Assembly: GCF_000702505.1 (NCBI RefSeq)
Contig: NZ_JNIM01000001.1
Coordinates: forward strand, 2,108,001 to 2,172,000
DNA length: 64,000 bases
Origin: Thermogemmatispora carboxidivorans
GTDB lineage: Bacteria > Chloroflexota > Ktedonobacteria > Ktedonobacterales > Ktedonobacteraceae
Reading direction: 5' to 3'
The position numbers and the translations under genes were made by a program. Below the pieces are notes generated by a model that saw nothing but the letters and a program-made list of their open reading frames with translations, had not been told where the DNA came from and made no database searches. Positions 8,575 to 17,529 of this stretch are shown in pieces. Numbering within the stretch: position 1 is the stretch's first letter; each line of letters opens with the position of its first letter.

Positions 8575-9233
8575 GCTATCTTACTCGATGGAGGGAGAGG
8601 AAGTCAAGCACAAGGAGAAATGGGGTGCATCCAGAGCAGCCAGCGCAGAAGAAGCCAGGGGGTTCCGCTGCCTGATACCCTGGCGGTGGCCTCTTGCTGA
8701 GGAGCAGTCAAGGGGGACGCCCTTCGGCCAGAAAATCACCATAAGGAAGGAGATGGGCAAGCGCTCCATTCATTGGCAGGGACAGTCTCCCCCAGGCCCT
8801 GCAAGAGGAGACGCAGGAATTTCGATCAGGGCTGATCTGATCTTGACCGACCTTGCCTTGTCCTGCCCTCTTGCCATCAACGAGGAGATGTGTCGATTGC
8901 TCTCTTGGAAGAGTGAAGAAGCAAGCTGCTGTTGCCCACAGGCGACCCGGCGAGACAGGTCAAGGAAAAGAATGCCGGATCTGGCACCGTGAGAGCCTGG
9001 GGGGACCTGTTGGGGCAAGTCAGCAAGGTGGAGTTCCTGACCTGACGCTCACCGTGGCTCTCCCGCGCGACTTCGCTCTGCAGCGGGAACAAAACGGACC
9101 GCCCCTCGATGGCTCTTTCCTCCGATAGAGACTGATCCCTTGTAGCTGTTAAGAGGAAAGAGCTGCGAGATTGGCTATGTCTGATCTGGAGGGACTGCTG
9201 TCAGAAGCACCTATCAGGGCGATAGAAGTAGGC
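8575..9233. other. Gene-free stretch between two related palindromes
   Basis: Open frames here (for example on the plus strand from 8573) have poor codon character, no recognisable domain and no ribosome-binding site, so I do not call a gene. The stretch is framed by the palindromes at 8545-8574 and 9234-9261. It could hold an untranslated RNA or simply be degraded sequence; nothing more specific is visible. Confidence 0.4.
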
Positions 9234-9261
9234 ATAATAGGTAACATGTGTTACCTATTAT
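9234..9261. promoter_or_regulatory. Second palindrome with GTAACA-N2-TGTTAC core
   Basis: Arms of 13 bp (ATAATAGGTAACA and its complement) around a central TG. The core is the same as in the site at 8545-8574 (central TA there), while the flanks differ (ATAATAG here, AAATGCCA there), so the shared core is likely what a protein recognises. It lies about 150 bp beyond the 3' end of the H-NOX gene. Confidence 0.65.
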
Positions 9262-9411
9262 TGGCCCAGAACAATCCCCCCTCCAGGGGAGGTGGTAAGG
9301 ATCGGGCGATCGGTGGCGGTGGCTGGCCAGGGGCCGGGGGAACATCACAAAGGGGCATTGAGCGGGAAGCCAGCCAGCCACCGCGAAGAAGGCGAGAGTG
9401 CCCTCCTACCT

Positions 9412-10251
9412 TTACTTCCCCGAGGTGGGAGCGCGCCAGTAGCGCCGGCGAAACAGCTCCTTGCCCTGACTGGCGTTGCTCTGCACCAGCCCGGCAAACT
9501 GCAGGTGCTCCAGAGCCTCTAGCAAGAAGTGAGGACGCAGCTGCTCGGTCTCGACCTGGCGCTGACGCAGTCGATCAGCCAGCTCAGAGAGCGTGAGGCC
9601 CTCGCGCTCAGGTAGAGCAAGCAAGACCAGATGGGCCAGGCGCAGGCGTGCAAGCCGTTGGGTAGTCTGAGCGGGCGTTTCGGCAGGTTGTCCCTTGCCT
9701 GGGAGAAACTGCACCTCTAGTCTGCACTCCGGGGCACCATGCTTCATGCAGGCTACCTCTATAATACGGACACCTTCGCCGTAGCGTTCGGCAGCTCCTT
9801 CAATGGCGCCCCACAGCAGAGAACAGAGATGGCGGGGACTGTCGTAGATGAGCAACAGCTCATTGGGATTGCTGGAAATGCTCTCATAGCGAAAGAGTGG
9901 AGGGATGATCTGAGGTGAGGCGCGTCGCATCTGCGCATGGGCATCGCGCATGGCCAGTAGGAGCGCACGCCCGCTGCGCACCTGGCTTAACAGGTAGGCG
10001 CAGAAGTGCCCTGTGAGGCCATTGAGCAAGAAGTACCGCCCATATTCGCGGAGGAGCGTATCAGGGCTGAGCTTCGTTAGCTTGCTGGCGGCCTCGACGC
10101 CGATAAGCCACTGTTCATCTTTGTAGATGCGACTTGCCAATGCAACAGTGCGACTCTGCAAACCAATGGCTTTGCGGTAGACCTCTAAAAATTCTTGGCC
10201 GAAGCGCTCGTAGAGATACCGCTCCCACGTCACAACGATTAACCCTTGCAT
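9412..10251 (-). CDS. H-NOX haem gas sensor fused to a C-terminal winged helix
   Basis: A 279-aa protein. Residues 1-183 match the H-NOX (HNOB) domain: the start MQGLIVVTWERYLYERFG, the proximal haem ligand candidate H105 in MRDAHAQM, the haem-kinking proline P118, and the haem-propionate motif Y136-x-S138-x-R140 (YDSPR). All are spaced as in characterised H-NOX proteins. H-NOX domains bind NO and sometimes O2 or CO. After a short linker, residues about 198-270 (RLAHLVLLALPEREGLTLSELADRL, then LLEALEHLQFAGLVQ and a wing-like FRRRYW) look like a winged helix-turn-helix. This suggests a one-component gas-responsive transcription factor rather than the usual cyclase or histidine kinase partner. 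Distal-pocket chemistry cannot be judged here. ATG start with AGGAAGG upstream. Confidence 0.75.
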   Translation of the reverse strand: MQGLIVVTWERYLYERFGQEFLEVYRKAIGLQSRTVALASRIYKDEQWLIGVEAASKLTKLSPDTLLREYGRYFLLNGLTGHFCAYLLSQVRSGRALLLAMRDAHAQMRRASPQIIPPLFRYESISSNPNELLLIYDSPRHLCSLLWGAIEGAAERYGEGVRIIEVACMKHGAPECRLEVQFLPGKGQPAETPAQTTQRLARLRLAHLVLLALPEREGLTLSELADRLRQRQVETEQLRPHFLLEALEHLQFAGLVQSNASQGKELFRRRYWRAPTSGK

Positions 10252-10941
10252 AATACACCTTCCTCCAGACAGAACCTCACGGCAGGTCTGGTTACGGCGA
10301 GCCTGACCTGCCTGCCTTCCTCGCGGGCCTCGCTGCTTGTCTACTCTTCTTCCTGCCTCTCTGCAGGGCAGCTCGCGAAAACGCGCTCCTCGTGAAGCGG
10401 ACGATAGAACGTCTTTGGAAATGCTTAAGGGAAGGATATTTTGTATCTTTGTCGGCTTTCCCAGCCCAAAGCATGGTCTTCCAGACAGCGTTGAGAGTTG
10501 GCCTGTCGGCCTCTGGATCTTCTCTTCTCTCTACTCCTTTCCAGGAAGGGCGGAACAGAACTCGTCACCGTCCAACATCTCTCGCTTACGGCGATTTCTT
10601 GACACAATGATATTATATGTTTCTCTCTTTGTCTTATCAATATAGAAAAGAATATTATACAAGAATATTTAATCGGATTTTTATGTCAACTCAGGCAATG
10701 TCTTGTGTATCATTTGGCAACAGAGGAAGAAGCGGCCTGCAATAAAGAGAAAAGACCCGGCTCTTGGGCCTGCAGCCTGGTGGCGTGTTATACTAGCGTT
10801 GCTGGCAGTCAAGAGCGAGAGTCTGAGGAGAGAGAGGAGACCGCCGGATTGCTTTCTAAGCCCAGGCGAGGAGCGGCGTCGGGCTGAAGAAAAGCAAGGA
10901 GCAAGAAAGAGCAAATCTCAAGGAGGTACGAACGTTGGCCT
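10252..10941. other. Divergent intergenic region with AT-rich island
   Basis: 690 bp between the divergent H-NOX and prenyltransferase genes. Bases about 10600-10690 are strikingly AT-rich for this genome and contain repeated AGAATATT and AATATT elements next to the minus-strand promoter at 10612-10640. No gene is supported; a plus-strand frame from 10337 looks non-coding. Confidence 0.5.
10612..10640 (-). promoter_or_regulatory. Sigma-70-type promoter, H-NOX gene
   Basis: On the minus strand TTGATA (10635-10640) and TATAAT (10612-10617) are separated by exactly 17 bp. Transcription would start near 10605, giving an unusually long leader of about 350 nt before the H-NOX start codon. Confidence 0.65.
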
Positions 10942-11865
10942 ATGGAACAGGTACGCATCTGGGCGCGGGTGACGCGGGCCCGTACGTTGCCCGTCATGGT
11001 GGCCCCGGTAGTCCTGGGGGCCGTGCTGGCCTGGCAGGAGGGCTACAGCTTCCAGTGGGGTCTCTTCCTGCTCACCCTGATAGGAGCGCTGGCGGCCCAT
11101 CTCGGCGCCAACGTAGTTAATGACGTCTTTGACTTCACTGCGGGCACTGATGCCCAGGCACATCAGCTGCAGAGCCAGGGCGAGGCGCTCGTCACCGGTT
11201 CACAGGCCCTCTTCAGTGGCAGTGCCTCGCTGGCCGAATATCGCCGGCTCTGGGTACTTCTCTTTGCCGTAGCCTTACTGTGTGGTCTCATTCTCAGTCT
11301 CTGGCGTCCCTGGGTTCTTGTCCTGGCGGGGGCTGGCTTCCTGCTGGCTTTCTTTTATGTCGCACCCCCCTTGCGTCTCGCCTATATTGGCCGTGGTCTT
11401 GGAGAGCTAGACATCTTCCTCTCATTTGGTCTACTTCCACTGGTGGGAGCCTACTACGTTCAAGCAGGGAATATGAGTTTATCTGCTATTCTCGCCGCCT
11501 TGCCTGTAGGTCTCTACACCACTCTTGTGTTATATTTCCATCATTTTCTCCATTGGCGAGCTGATCGCGAAGCGCAGAAAAAGACGCCGGTAGTACTCCT
11601 TGGCGAAGAGAGAGCGCGACACTTAGGGGCGGTGCTGCTGGGTCTCACAGCCTTGCTCATCATCATCGACGTTCTCCTCGGGGTCTTCCCCTGGTACAGC
11701 ATCCTGGCGGTCCTCACCGTCATCCCTGTCTACCTGGTTCTACGGCGGAGCCGGGGCGAGCTGAAGCAATATCTGGCCCTCATGGCTCAGAACATGAGCA
11801 GCAACCTGCTCGCGGTCCTTCTGCTGGTGCTGGCCCTCCTCGTGCGAGGCTTCACGCATCTTTGA
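10942..11865 (+). CDS. menA: UbiA-family prenyltransferase, MenA-like
   Basis: A 307-aa integral membrane protein with about eight or nine hydrophobic helices. The first Asp-rich motif is N60-DVFDFTAGT-D70, and the second, in DREAQKKTPVVLLGEERAR, is the pattern of 1,4-dihydroxy-2-naphthoate polyprenyltransferase. MenA attaches a polyprenyl chain to DHNA in menaquinone synthesis. The GTD after the first motif and the KKT after the second favour MenA over UbiA or chlorophyll-type enzymes. An AAGGAGG element lies about 15 bp before the ATG, rather far. No other men genes are in the window, so the symbol rests on motifs alone. Confidence 0.75.
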   Translation: MEQVRIWARVTRARTLPVMVAPVVLGAVLAWQEGYSFQWGLFLLTLIGALAAHLGANVVNDVFDFTAGTDAQAHQLQSQGEALVTGSQALFSGSASLAEYRRLWVLLFAVALLCGLILSLWRPWVLVLAGAGFLLAFFYVAPPLRLAYIGRGLGELDIFLSFGLLPLVGAYYVQAGNMSLSAILAALPVGLYTTLVLYFHHFLHWRADREAQKKTPVVLLGEERARHLGAVLLGLTALLIIIDVLLGVFPWYSILAVLTVIPVYLVLRRSRGELKQYLALMAQNMSSNLLAVLLLVLALLVRGFTHL

Positions 11866-11949
11866 AGCCAGAGAGCAAGCATAGCGCGGCCAGAGTGGAC
11901 CAGTCACCAGTCAGAGGAAAGGGAAACGGGTGAAGTGGAAAAGATTGTC

Positions 11950-12786
11950 TTAGGCGGGGGGTCCCTGTTGGATGTGCTGCAGAAGCTCCTGCGCATTGCT
12001 TGATGCAAGCTGCACGAACTCGATCCACCAGGTGGCCCCAGCCTCCGTGAACTGCTGGGCCTGGGTTCTGGCCTGTAGAGGGTCGTGGGGACTGATGCCG
12101 CCGGCCACAAGATCAAAGCCATCCAGGCTGGCGCGCTCGGTCAGCAGAAAGCTTCTGATAGCGGCAATCTCGGCAGGTGTGAATGGCTCAAACTCGCCGT
12201 TGGTGGACAACTTTGCGGGACAAAAACCATCCCAGCGCGCGGCTCGGCGAGCTGGCGCGCGCCGGGGCCAGAAACCGCCGATCCAGATCGGGATGCGTGG
12301 CTGCTGGAGCGGGGCTGGTCTAAAAGTAAGAGGGCGCACCTGGTAGTAAGTCCCCTGGTAAGAGAAAGGCTCTCCACTGAGCAGGCCCGCCAGAACCGTC
12401 AGCCCTTCGTCCAACATAGCCCCTCGCTGCTTCAAGTCGCTGTTCTCTCCAAAGTAGGAATCTTGCAGGTCGCCCAATCCGCAGCCCAGGATCAGCCTGC
12501 CCTGAGAGAGGTGATCAAGCGTCACCGCCTCGCGAGCCACTTTCCAGGGCTGGCGAACTGGGAGCGGCACCACTGTGATCCCGAGGCGTATCCGACTGGT
12601 GCGCATAGCGATTGCTGTCAGGGCCAGCCAGGGATCAAACGTCACCTGTGTCCCCTCCCAGTAGACCAGGTAATCCTCCAAAAAGACGCCGTCCCAGCCG
12701 GCAGCCTCGGCGGCACAGGCATAGTCAACCAGGCGTTCAATAGAGCCATCGATGCCGGATAAAGGTAACGCTAATCCATAGTGCAT
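11950..12786 (-). CDS. Luciferase-like (LLM) flavin-dependent oxidoreductase
   Basis: A 278-aa TIM-barrel protein of the bacterial luciferase-like superfamily, using FMN or F420. Visible family features are the N-terminal GLALPLSGIDGSIERLVDYA, the core strand segment TSRIRLGITVVPLPVRQPWKVARE, and LDHLSQGRLILGCGLGD. The C-terminal HxxR region common to F420 enzymes is not obvious, so the cofactor is open. It lies 24 bp downstream of the PQQ-propeller gene on the same strand and is probably co-transcribed with it. GGGAGA ribosome-binding site. The substrate is unknown. Confidence 0.85.
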   Translation of the reverse strand: MHYGLALPLSGIDGSIERLVDYACAAEAAGWDGVFLEDYLVYWEGTQVTFDPWLALTAIAMRTSRIRLGITVVPLPVRQPWKVAREAVTLDHLSQGRLILGCGLGDLQDSYFGENSDLKQRGAMLDEGLTVLAGLLSGEPFSYQGTYYQVRPLTFRPAPLQQPRIPIWIGGFWPRRAPARRAARWDGFCPAKLSTNGEFEPFTPAEIAAIRSFLLTERASLDGFDLVAGGISPHDPLQARTQAQQFTEAGATWWIEFVQLASSNAQELLQHIQQGPPA

Positions 12787-12810
12787 ACAATTCTCCCTAT
12801 GGGCCAGATG

Positions 12811-14466
12811 CTACTCAGCCAGCGAGCGCAACCAGTGTAAGTGGCCGCTGCTGCTATCCAGAGCTGCCAGTTGTCCGCTAGAGGTACTGACATAGAGCTG
12901 CAGTGGATTGCTCGGCGCCAGGGCGAGATCGCTGATAGTGTCAGCAAAACGGGTTCGCCAGCGAAACTGACCGGTAGTGCCATCGAGAGCCAGCACCGCG
13001 TTATCATTCACCGCAGCATACAACATCGTACCGTTCGGCTGAGCGCTCATCAACCCCTGGCCAGGATAGCGCTGTTGCCAGAGCGGTTGACCATTGCTGA
13101 CAGAGACTGCCATAAGCTGGGCCTGCGGCTGATCCTGACGCTCCAGAGCTAGATAGAACATGCCATTGTGCTCCTGGGCCAGGATAGCAAGAGAGAGTCC
13201 CTCATTCACTGGGCGCTGCCAGAGCAGCTGGCCGTTCTTGTCATCGAGTGCCAGGAAGAGAGTCACATCGCCGCCATAGGTATTGCTGGGGGCGGTCTTG
13301 GCCACATCAGTCAGCGCAAGCAGCTTGTTGCCGGTGCGACTCCCGAACAGGTTGAGCTTGACCAACTGGCCTGGAATGGTATGCTGCCAGAGCTGGGCGC
13401 CGCTTCGGCTATCCAATTGGCAGAGCAACGTTTCCGGTAGGGGCGCGCTGGCTCCCTGGGCATCCGTGGCCAGATAGATGCGACCCTGCTCCTCTAAGAC
13501 GGGCCTCAAAGAGCCTGGAAGCATCTGGCTCCAGAGAGGTTGACCATCATCAAGCCGCAGCGCAAACAACTGAGTGTCCGGCTGCTTCTGTGCTCCCAGA
13601 GGGAGAGCCACCACCATCTGATCCCCCTGATCACCGCCCACCAGCACCCCACTCAGTGAGCCAGAAAGATGCCGTTGCCAAAGAACCTGTCCAGTCTTGG
13701 CCTCCACGGCCTCGATCAACGCTGCTGAGGTCAACGACTGGACCAGATAGAGCTTCCCATCAATAAGCGTATTCGCGAAGAGGCGGCCTTCCTCTGCCCG
13801 CTGCCAGAGCAGATGACCATCGCTGGCACGTACAGCCGCTACAATTGTTCTCGCCCCGGAGCCTGAGAGACAAGGAAGGCTGGCGTGTGGGGTCCCTGGG
13901 GGAGAAGCTGCAAAGCAAGCGCCGCTGATATAGACCACTCCATTGGCCACGAAAGGCGAAGAAGGCAGGAACTGAGAAGCCGCAACCGGTAGGGTATAGC
14001 GCCAAAGGAGACGTCCATCGTGGGCCTCTACGGCAGAGAGTACGCCCTTACTAGAGAAGGCGTAGAGCCTATCGCCGTTGACTGTCAGCAGGAGGTTTTG
14101 GCTGCTCGTCAGAAGGGCAGCCGGCTCAGAAGTTGCAGTGCTGGGCGGAGCGCTCGCTCCAAACAGGAAAGCCTCCCGCAGTAGAGGAAGAATCACGGCT
14201 AGCAGCAATGTCAGCAGCAATAGGCCCAAGGCGCTGCCCAACAGCCAACGGCGAGCACGAGCCTCTTCCCACCAGCGCAGCCAGGGGAACGGCGCCCGAG
14301 AGGCAGCGGGCAAAGGAACAAGCTCCAGCTCATCAGCTGTCGTGGGCGATGACCCTGGTCCGGCCTCAGCCTGCGACTCAGCTGCTGAAGGAGGAGCCTG
14401 GGAGTCTCTGGATGAACCAGAACAAGACGAATCATCAGCGAAGAAGCGATGAGAGGGGGTGTACAT
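12811..14466 (-). CDS. Membrane-anchored PQQ-type beta-propeller repeat protein
   Basis: A 551-aa protein with a polar Ser/Pro/Glu-rich N terminus, one membrane helix (about residues 73-96), and an extracytoplasmic propeller. The propeller blades carry the PQQ-repeat pattern of the type ALD..TG...W (GVLSAVEAHDGRLLWRYTL, AVRASDGHLLWQR, ALDGTTGQFRWRTRF, ALDSSSGHLHWLRSL). At least seven blades can be counted. Such proteins resemble BamB or PQQ dehydrogenases but lack dehydrogenase catalytic features. A binding or scaffolding role at the cell surface is the fair inference. GGAGGAGG ribosome-binding site upstream of ATG; the LLM gene follows closely. Confidence 0.82.
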   Translation of the reverse strand: MYTPSHRFFADDSSCSGSSRDSQAPPSAAESQAEAGPGSSPTTADELELVPLPAASRAPFPWLRWWEEARARRWLLGSALGLLLLTLLLAVILPLLREAFLFGASAPPSTATSEPAALLTSSQNLLLTVNGDRLYAFSSKGVLSAVEAHDGRLLWRYTLPVAASQFLPSSPFVANGVVYISGACFAASPPGTPHASLPCLSGSGARTIVAAVRASDGHLLWQRAEEGRLFANTLIDGKLYLVQSLTSAALIEAVEAKTGQVLWQRHLSGSLSGVLVGGDQGDQMVVALPLGAQKQPDTQLFALRLDDGQPLWSQMLPGSLRPVLEEQGRIYLATDAQGASAPLPETLLCQLDSRSGAQLWQHTIPGQLVKLNLFGSRTGNKLLALTDVAKTAPSNTYGGDVTLFLALDDKNGQLLWQRPVNEGLSLAILAQEHNGMFYLALERQDQPQAQLMAVSVSNGQPLWQQRYPGQGLMSAQPNGTMLYAAVNDNAVLALDGTTGQFRWRTRFADTISDLALAPSNPLQLYVSTSSGQLAALDSSSGHLHWLRSLAE

Positions 14467-14668
14467 GGTCCTGCTGCCTCCTCCAATGCTCAGGCGTGCG
14501 AGAGCGAAGTCGGTACAGTCCTCTGCTGTTATTACAAATAGCGAGGAATGGACCCCTGGTCGCTGACGCTCTGTCTCTGTCCCCGGCTCGGCTCGGCTTG
14601 GAGGGGGCAGGAGCGCCAGCGACAGGCAAGACTGTAGGGTCAGAGCCGGCTATTGTTCCCGGTCCGTT

Positions 14669-15859
14669 TCATGGAGCAACATTCTCGAAAACGGCGGCAA
14701 TGCCCTGACCACCGCCGATGCAGAGCGAAGCCACCCCGTATTTCAAATGATGGCGACGCAGCTCGTGCAACAGCGTAATCGTCAAACGAGCACCGCTGGC
14801 GGCCAGCGGGTGACCGATTGAAATGCCTCCTCCATTCACATTCGTCTTCTCGCGTGGCAGGTCCAGCTCCTTCTCCACCGCCAGATACTGGGCTGCAAAC
14901 GCCTCGTTGACCTCGATACGGTCCATATCCTCCAGGCGCAGATCAGCCCGTTTGAGCGCCTGGCGAATCGCCGGGGCCGGGCCGATGCCCATAATCTCGG
15001 GGGGGACGCCCACCACGCTCCAGGAGACCAGGCGAGCCATTGGCTGCAGATTGTGGCGCGTCACGGCCTCCTCGGTTGCCAGGACCACGCAGGCGCCCGC
15101 ATCGTTAATCCCGCTGGCATTACCAGCAGTCACCACCCCGCCCTCGCGAAAGCGAGCTGGCAGCTTGGCTAGAGCCTCCATTGAAGTATCGCGAATGCCC
15201 TCATCCTGGCTGAATTCCACTGCATTGCCCTTGCGGTCTCGCACGGTGACCGGGACAATCTCCTCTGCCAGCCAACCGGCCTGCTGAGCACGGCGCGCGG
15301 CCACCTGGCTACGCAGCGCGTAAGCATCGACCTCCTCGCGCGTCAACCCGTAGCGCTCGGCCAGGTTCTCCGCCGTCATGGCCATCCCGCAGCCGATATA
15401 GGTATCGATCAGAGCCTCCCAGAGGCTATCTTCCAGCTGCGGGGCCTGACCCAGCTTAAACCCAAAGCGGGCGCCGCGAATCACATGAGGAGCCTGAGTC
15501 ATATTCTCCGCTCCGCCGGCCAGGGCGATCTGCCCCTCGCCAAGCAGGAGGAGCTGAGCCGCACTCACGATAGCCTGCAGACCCGAACCGCACAAGCGAT
15601 TGACCGTCAAAGCTGGCACCTCGATCGGGAGGCCGGCTTTCAAAGCGATATGACGGGCAAAATAGATAGCGTCCTTGCTGGTCTGCAGCACATTGCCCAT
15701 CACCACCTGATCAACCAGCGCTGGCTCAACCTTGCTTCGTCGCAAGGCCTCTTTGGCAGCGACCACACCCAGATCGATAGCGCTGATCTCCGAAAGGGAG
15801 CCTTGCAAAACACCGACCGGCGTACGTGCTCCTGCGATAATAAAGATATCTTGCGGCAT
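14669..15859 (-). CDS. Acetyl-CoA C-acetyltransferase (thiolase)
   Basis: A 396-aa thiolase of normal length. The nucleophilic cysteine is C90 in the NRLCGSGLQA motif. The second active-site elements are GGGISIGHPLAASGAR (catalytic His) and the C-terminal ASLCIGGGQGIA (acid/base Cys). It condenses two acetyl-CoA to acetoacetyl-CoA, or runs in reverse for beta-oxidation, in the cytoplasm. A GATGAGGTGA ribosome-binding site lies just upstream. The divergent neighbour at 16574 is an acetate/succinate transporter, which hints at a shared role in acetate or short-chain acid metabolism, though this is only context. Confidence 0.93.
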   Translation of the reverse strand: MPQDIFIIAGARTPVGVLQGSLSEISAIDLGVVAAKEALRRSKVEPALVDQVVMGNVLQTSKDAIYFARHIALKAGLPIEVPALTVNRLCGSGLQAIVSAAQLLLLGEGQIALAGGAENMTQAPHVIRGARFGFKLGQAPQLEDSLWEALIDTYIGCGMAMTAENLAERYGLTREEVDAYALRSQVAARRAQQAGWLAEEIVPVTVRDRKGNAVEFSQDEGIRDTSMEALAKLPARFREGGVVTAGNASGINDAGACVVLATEEAVTRHNLQPMARLVSWSVVGVPPEIMGIGPAPAIRQALKRADLRLEDMDRIEVNEAFAAQYLAVEKELDLPREKTNVNGGGISIGHPLAASGARLTITLLHELRRHHLKYGVASLCIGGGQGIAAVFENVAP

Positions 15860-16573
15860 TGAATCACCTCATCTTTGATGGTGAAAGAAAAGCAGCATAT
15901 ATGTACTAGCATCCGATGGAGACAAAGGCGCAGGGCGCGGTCGAAGAGAAAGAGCCTGCCCTGGCGCGCGTTCTCTTGCCAGTGTACCACATCGGTAGGC
16001 GAGTGCCCAGGCAGGAGGGCGGCCAGATCACTGCTACCGGGGGTGCAGCGCGACAAGCGGTTTGACACAGGGTCTGAGTCTGGCAGGAAGCGGCTTCCTT
16101 TCGGGGCTTCTTCTCACGCGGCGTGCTCCTGGCCCTTGTCGCAAGAGCGAGCCTGCGAAGGAGGCTGCTAGAGCCAGTCTGGCCTTTAGAAAGCCATAGA
16201 ACCACGTTCCGTCTGCCCGCGAAATGTGTTATAATAATCACATACACCACTCCTCTGATGCGGCCATAATTACTGAGCAATAGCCAACTGCAGAAAGGGG
16301 GCTGCTGGGCGCCAATCTCATCCGTAAATAGAGATATGCCTGTTTATGGAAGCTTGTGAGTGAGGGCGCACCTGAGCGGGTGCGAGGGCAGATAGAAGGT
16401 GTTTGCGACATCTGGTGGTGGCGACCTCCTACCTGGTAGGTAGCAGGCAGAGTCGCCTGTGGAGAGCGCGGGCCCGGGCAGCGAAGCGACAAGCGAACTG
16501 AGTACCGGGGCCAGTAAGCGAGGCACAGTGTGCCTGATCATCATCATATCTCGACAGAAAGGTGGGAACGTCA
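15860..16573. other. Divergent intergenic region, thiolase / acetate transporter
   Basis: 714 bp. A TATAAT element near 16211 sits inside an imperfect palindrome (ATGTG-N10-CACAT, about 16203-16222); the matching -35 is weak. No gene is supported in any frame and no RNA gene was recognised. Confidence 0.45.
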
Positions 16574-17161
16574 ATGGCCCAGATTGCAGCAGAGCGCAGC
16601 GAACCCGCTGCCGCCGCAGTTGCCAATCCCGCTCCACTTGGCCTGGCCGCATTTGCCCTGACCACATTTGTCCTTAGTGTTGTCAATGCCGGTCTTGTCT
16701 CCAGCAATGGTATCAACGATGTTCTTGGTCTGGCACTCTTCTATGGCGGTCTGGCGCAGTTCCTGGCGGGCATGTGGGAATTCCGCAACCGCAACACCCT
16801 TGGAGCCACGGCCTTCTCGACCTACGGCGCTTTCTGGTTGGCCTTTGGCTTTAGCGCCTGGCAGAAGCTGCTAGTGACTGGTCCCATTCTGGGCTGGTTC
16901 ATGCTGGCCTGGGGGCTGATCACCCTGCTCTTCTTCCTGAGCGCCCTGCGCACCGATCTGGCTCTGATGGCTGTACTCTTCTTCCTCTTCCTGACCTTTG
17001 TGGTGCTAGGCATCGCTGAGTTCAGTGGCAACTCAGTGATCACCAACGTTGGTGGCTGGCTTGGCATCGTGACCGCCCTGCTGGCCTGGTACCGCTCCTG
17101 GGCAGGCATTCTGGAGAGCGGTCAGGGATTGTTCCGTCTCCCGGTTGGACCCATGTCCTGA
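16574..17161 (+). CDS. satP: Acetate/succinate transporter, GPR1/FUN34/YaaH (SatP) family
   Basis: A 195-aa membrane protein with six predicted helices. The family signature NPAPLGL is at residues 18-24, just before helix 1, and YGGLAQFLAGMWEFRNRNTLGATAFSTYGAFWL follows in helices 2-3, as in E. coli SatP. It imports acetate or succinate with protons across the cytoplasmic membrane. I take the ATG at 16574, which has AAAGGTGGG upstream, rather than an in-frame GTG at 16562. The thiolase gene is divergent. The specificity between acetate and succinate is not resolved. Confidence 0.88.
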   Translation: MAQIAAERSEPAAAAVANPAPLGLAAFALTTFVLSVVNAGLVSSNGINDVLGLALFYGGLAQFLAGMWEFRNRNTLGATAFSTYGAFWLAFGFSAWQKLLVTGPILGWFMLAWGLITLLFFLSALRTDLALMAVLFFLFLTFVVLGIAEFSGNSVITNVGGWLGIVTALLAWYRSWAGILESGQGLFRLPVGPMS

Positions 17162-17529
17162 GCTGGCTAGCGAGCTCGTTGAAGCTTGCCTGAGACAAGG
17201 GCTTTCGGATTGCCGCAGCAGAGCAAAGGGTGGTAGCGGCGTGGCAGGCCAGCCACCTGTCACGCCTCCTTGTTTCTGGTTCCAATGAAGTAGTTCCTGG
17301 CGGTTCTCCTTCCTTCCCTCGATCCCTGGGTAGTGTGCTTGTATTCTCACCCATCTCTCCCCGTTTGGTACGGCTCTCTGTCTGTCTGTGAGAGGGCGAG
17401 GCCAAGAAGATGGACTGGTCCCCCGGGCCTTGACCGGGCGAGAGAGCTACGCTATAGTGTAACGCAAACGTTCACTCTAGGATCACGCTACTTCATTCGT
17501 CCGTGTTGCGGATTGTTTAGTGAGGCCGT
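17162..17529. other. Intergenic region upstream of argS
   Basis: Apart from the argS promoter at 17430-17458, no gene, T-box-like leader or terminator was recognised here. Confidence 0.45.
17430..17458 (+). promoter_or_regulatory. Sigma-70-type promoter, argS
   Basis: TTGACC (17430-17435) and TATAGT (17453-17458) are separated by 17 bp. The predicted transcript starts near 17465, about 65 nt before the argS ATG. Confidence 0.65.

Noticed and set aside
8573..8992. Plus-strand frame of 139 codons starting within the palindrome
   Set aside because: No ribosome-binding site, erratic composition and no family resemblance; its first codons lie in the operator-like palindrome.
16203..16222. CRP/FNR-like site ATGTG-N10-CACAT
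   Set aside because: The half-site spacing is two bases too long for the classical TGTGA-N6-TCACA pattern; left as an unexplained palindrome.
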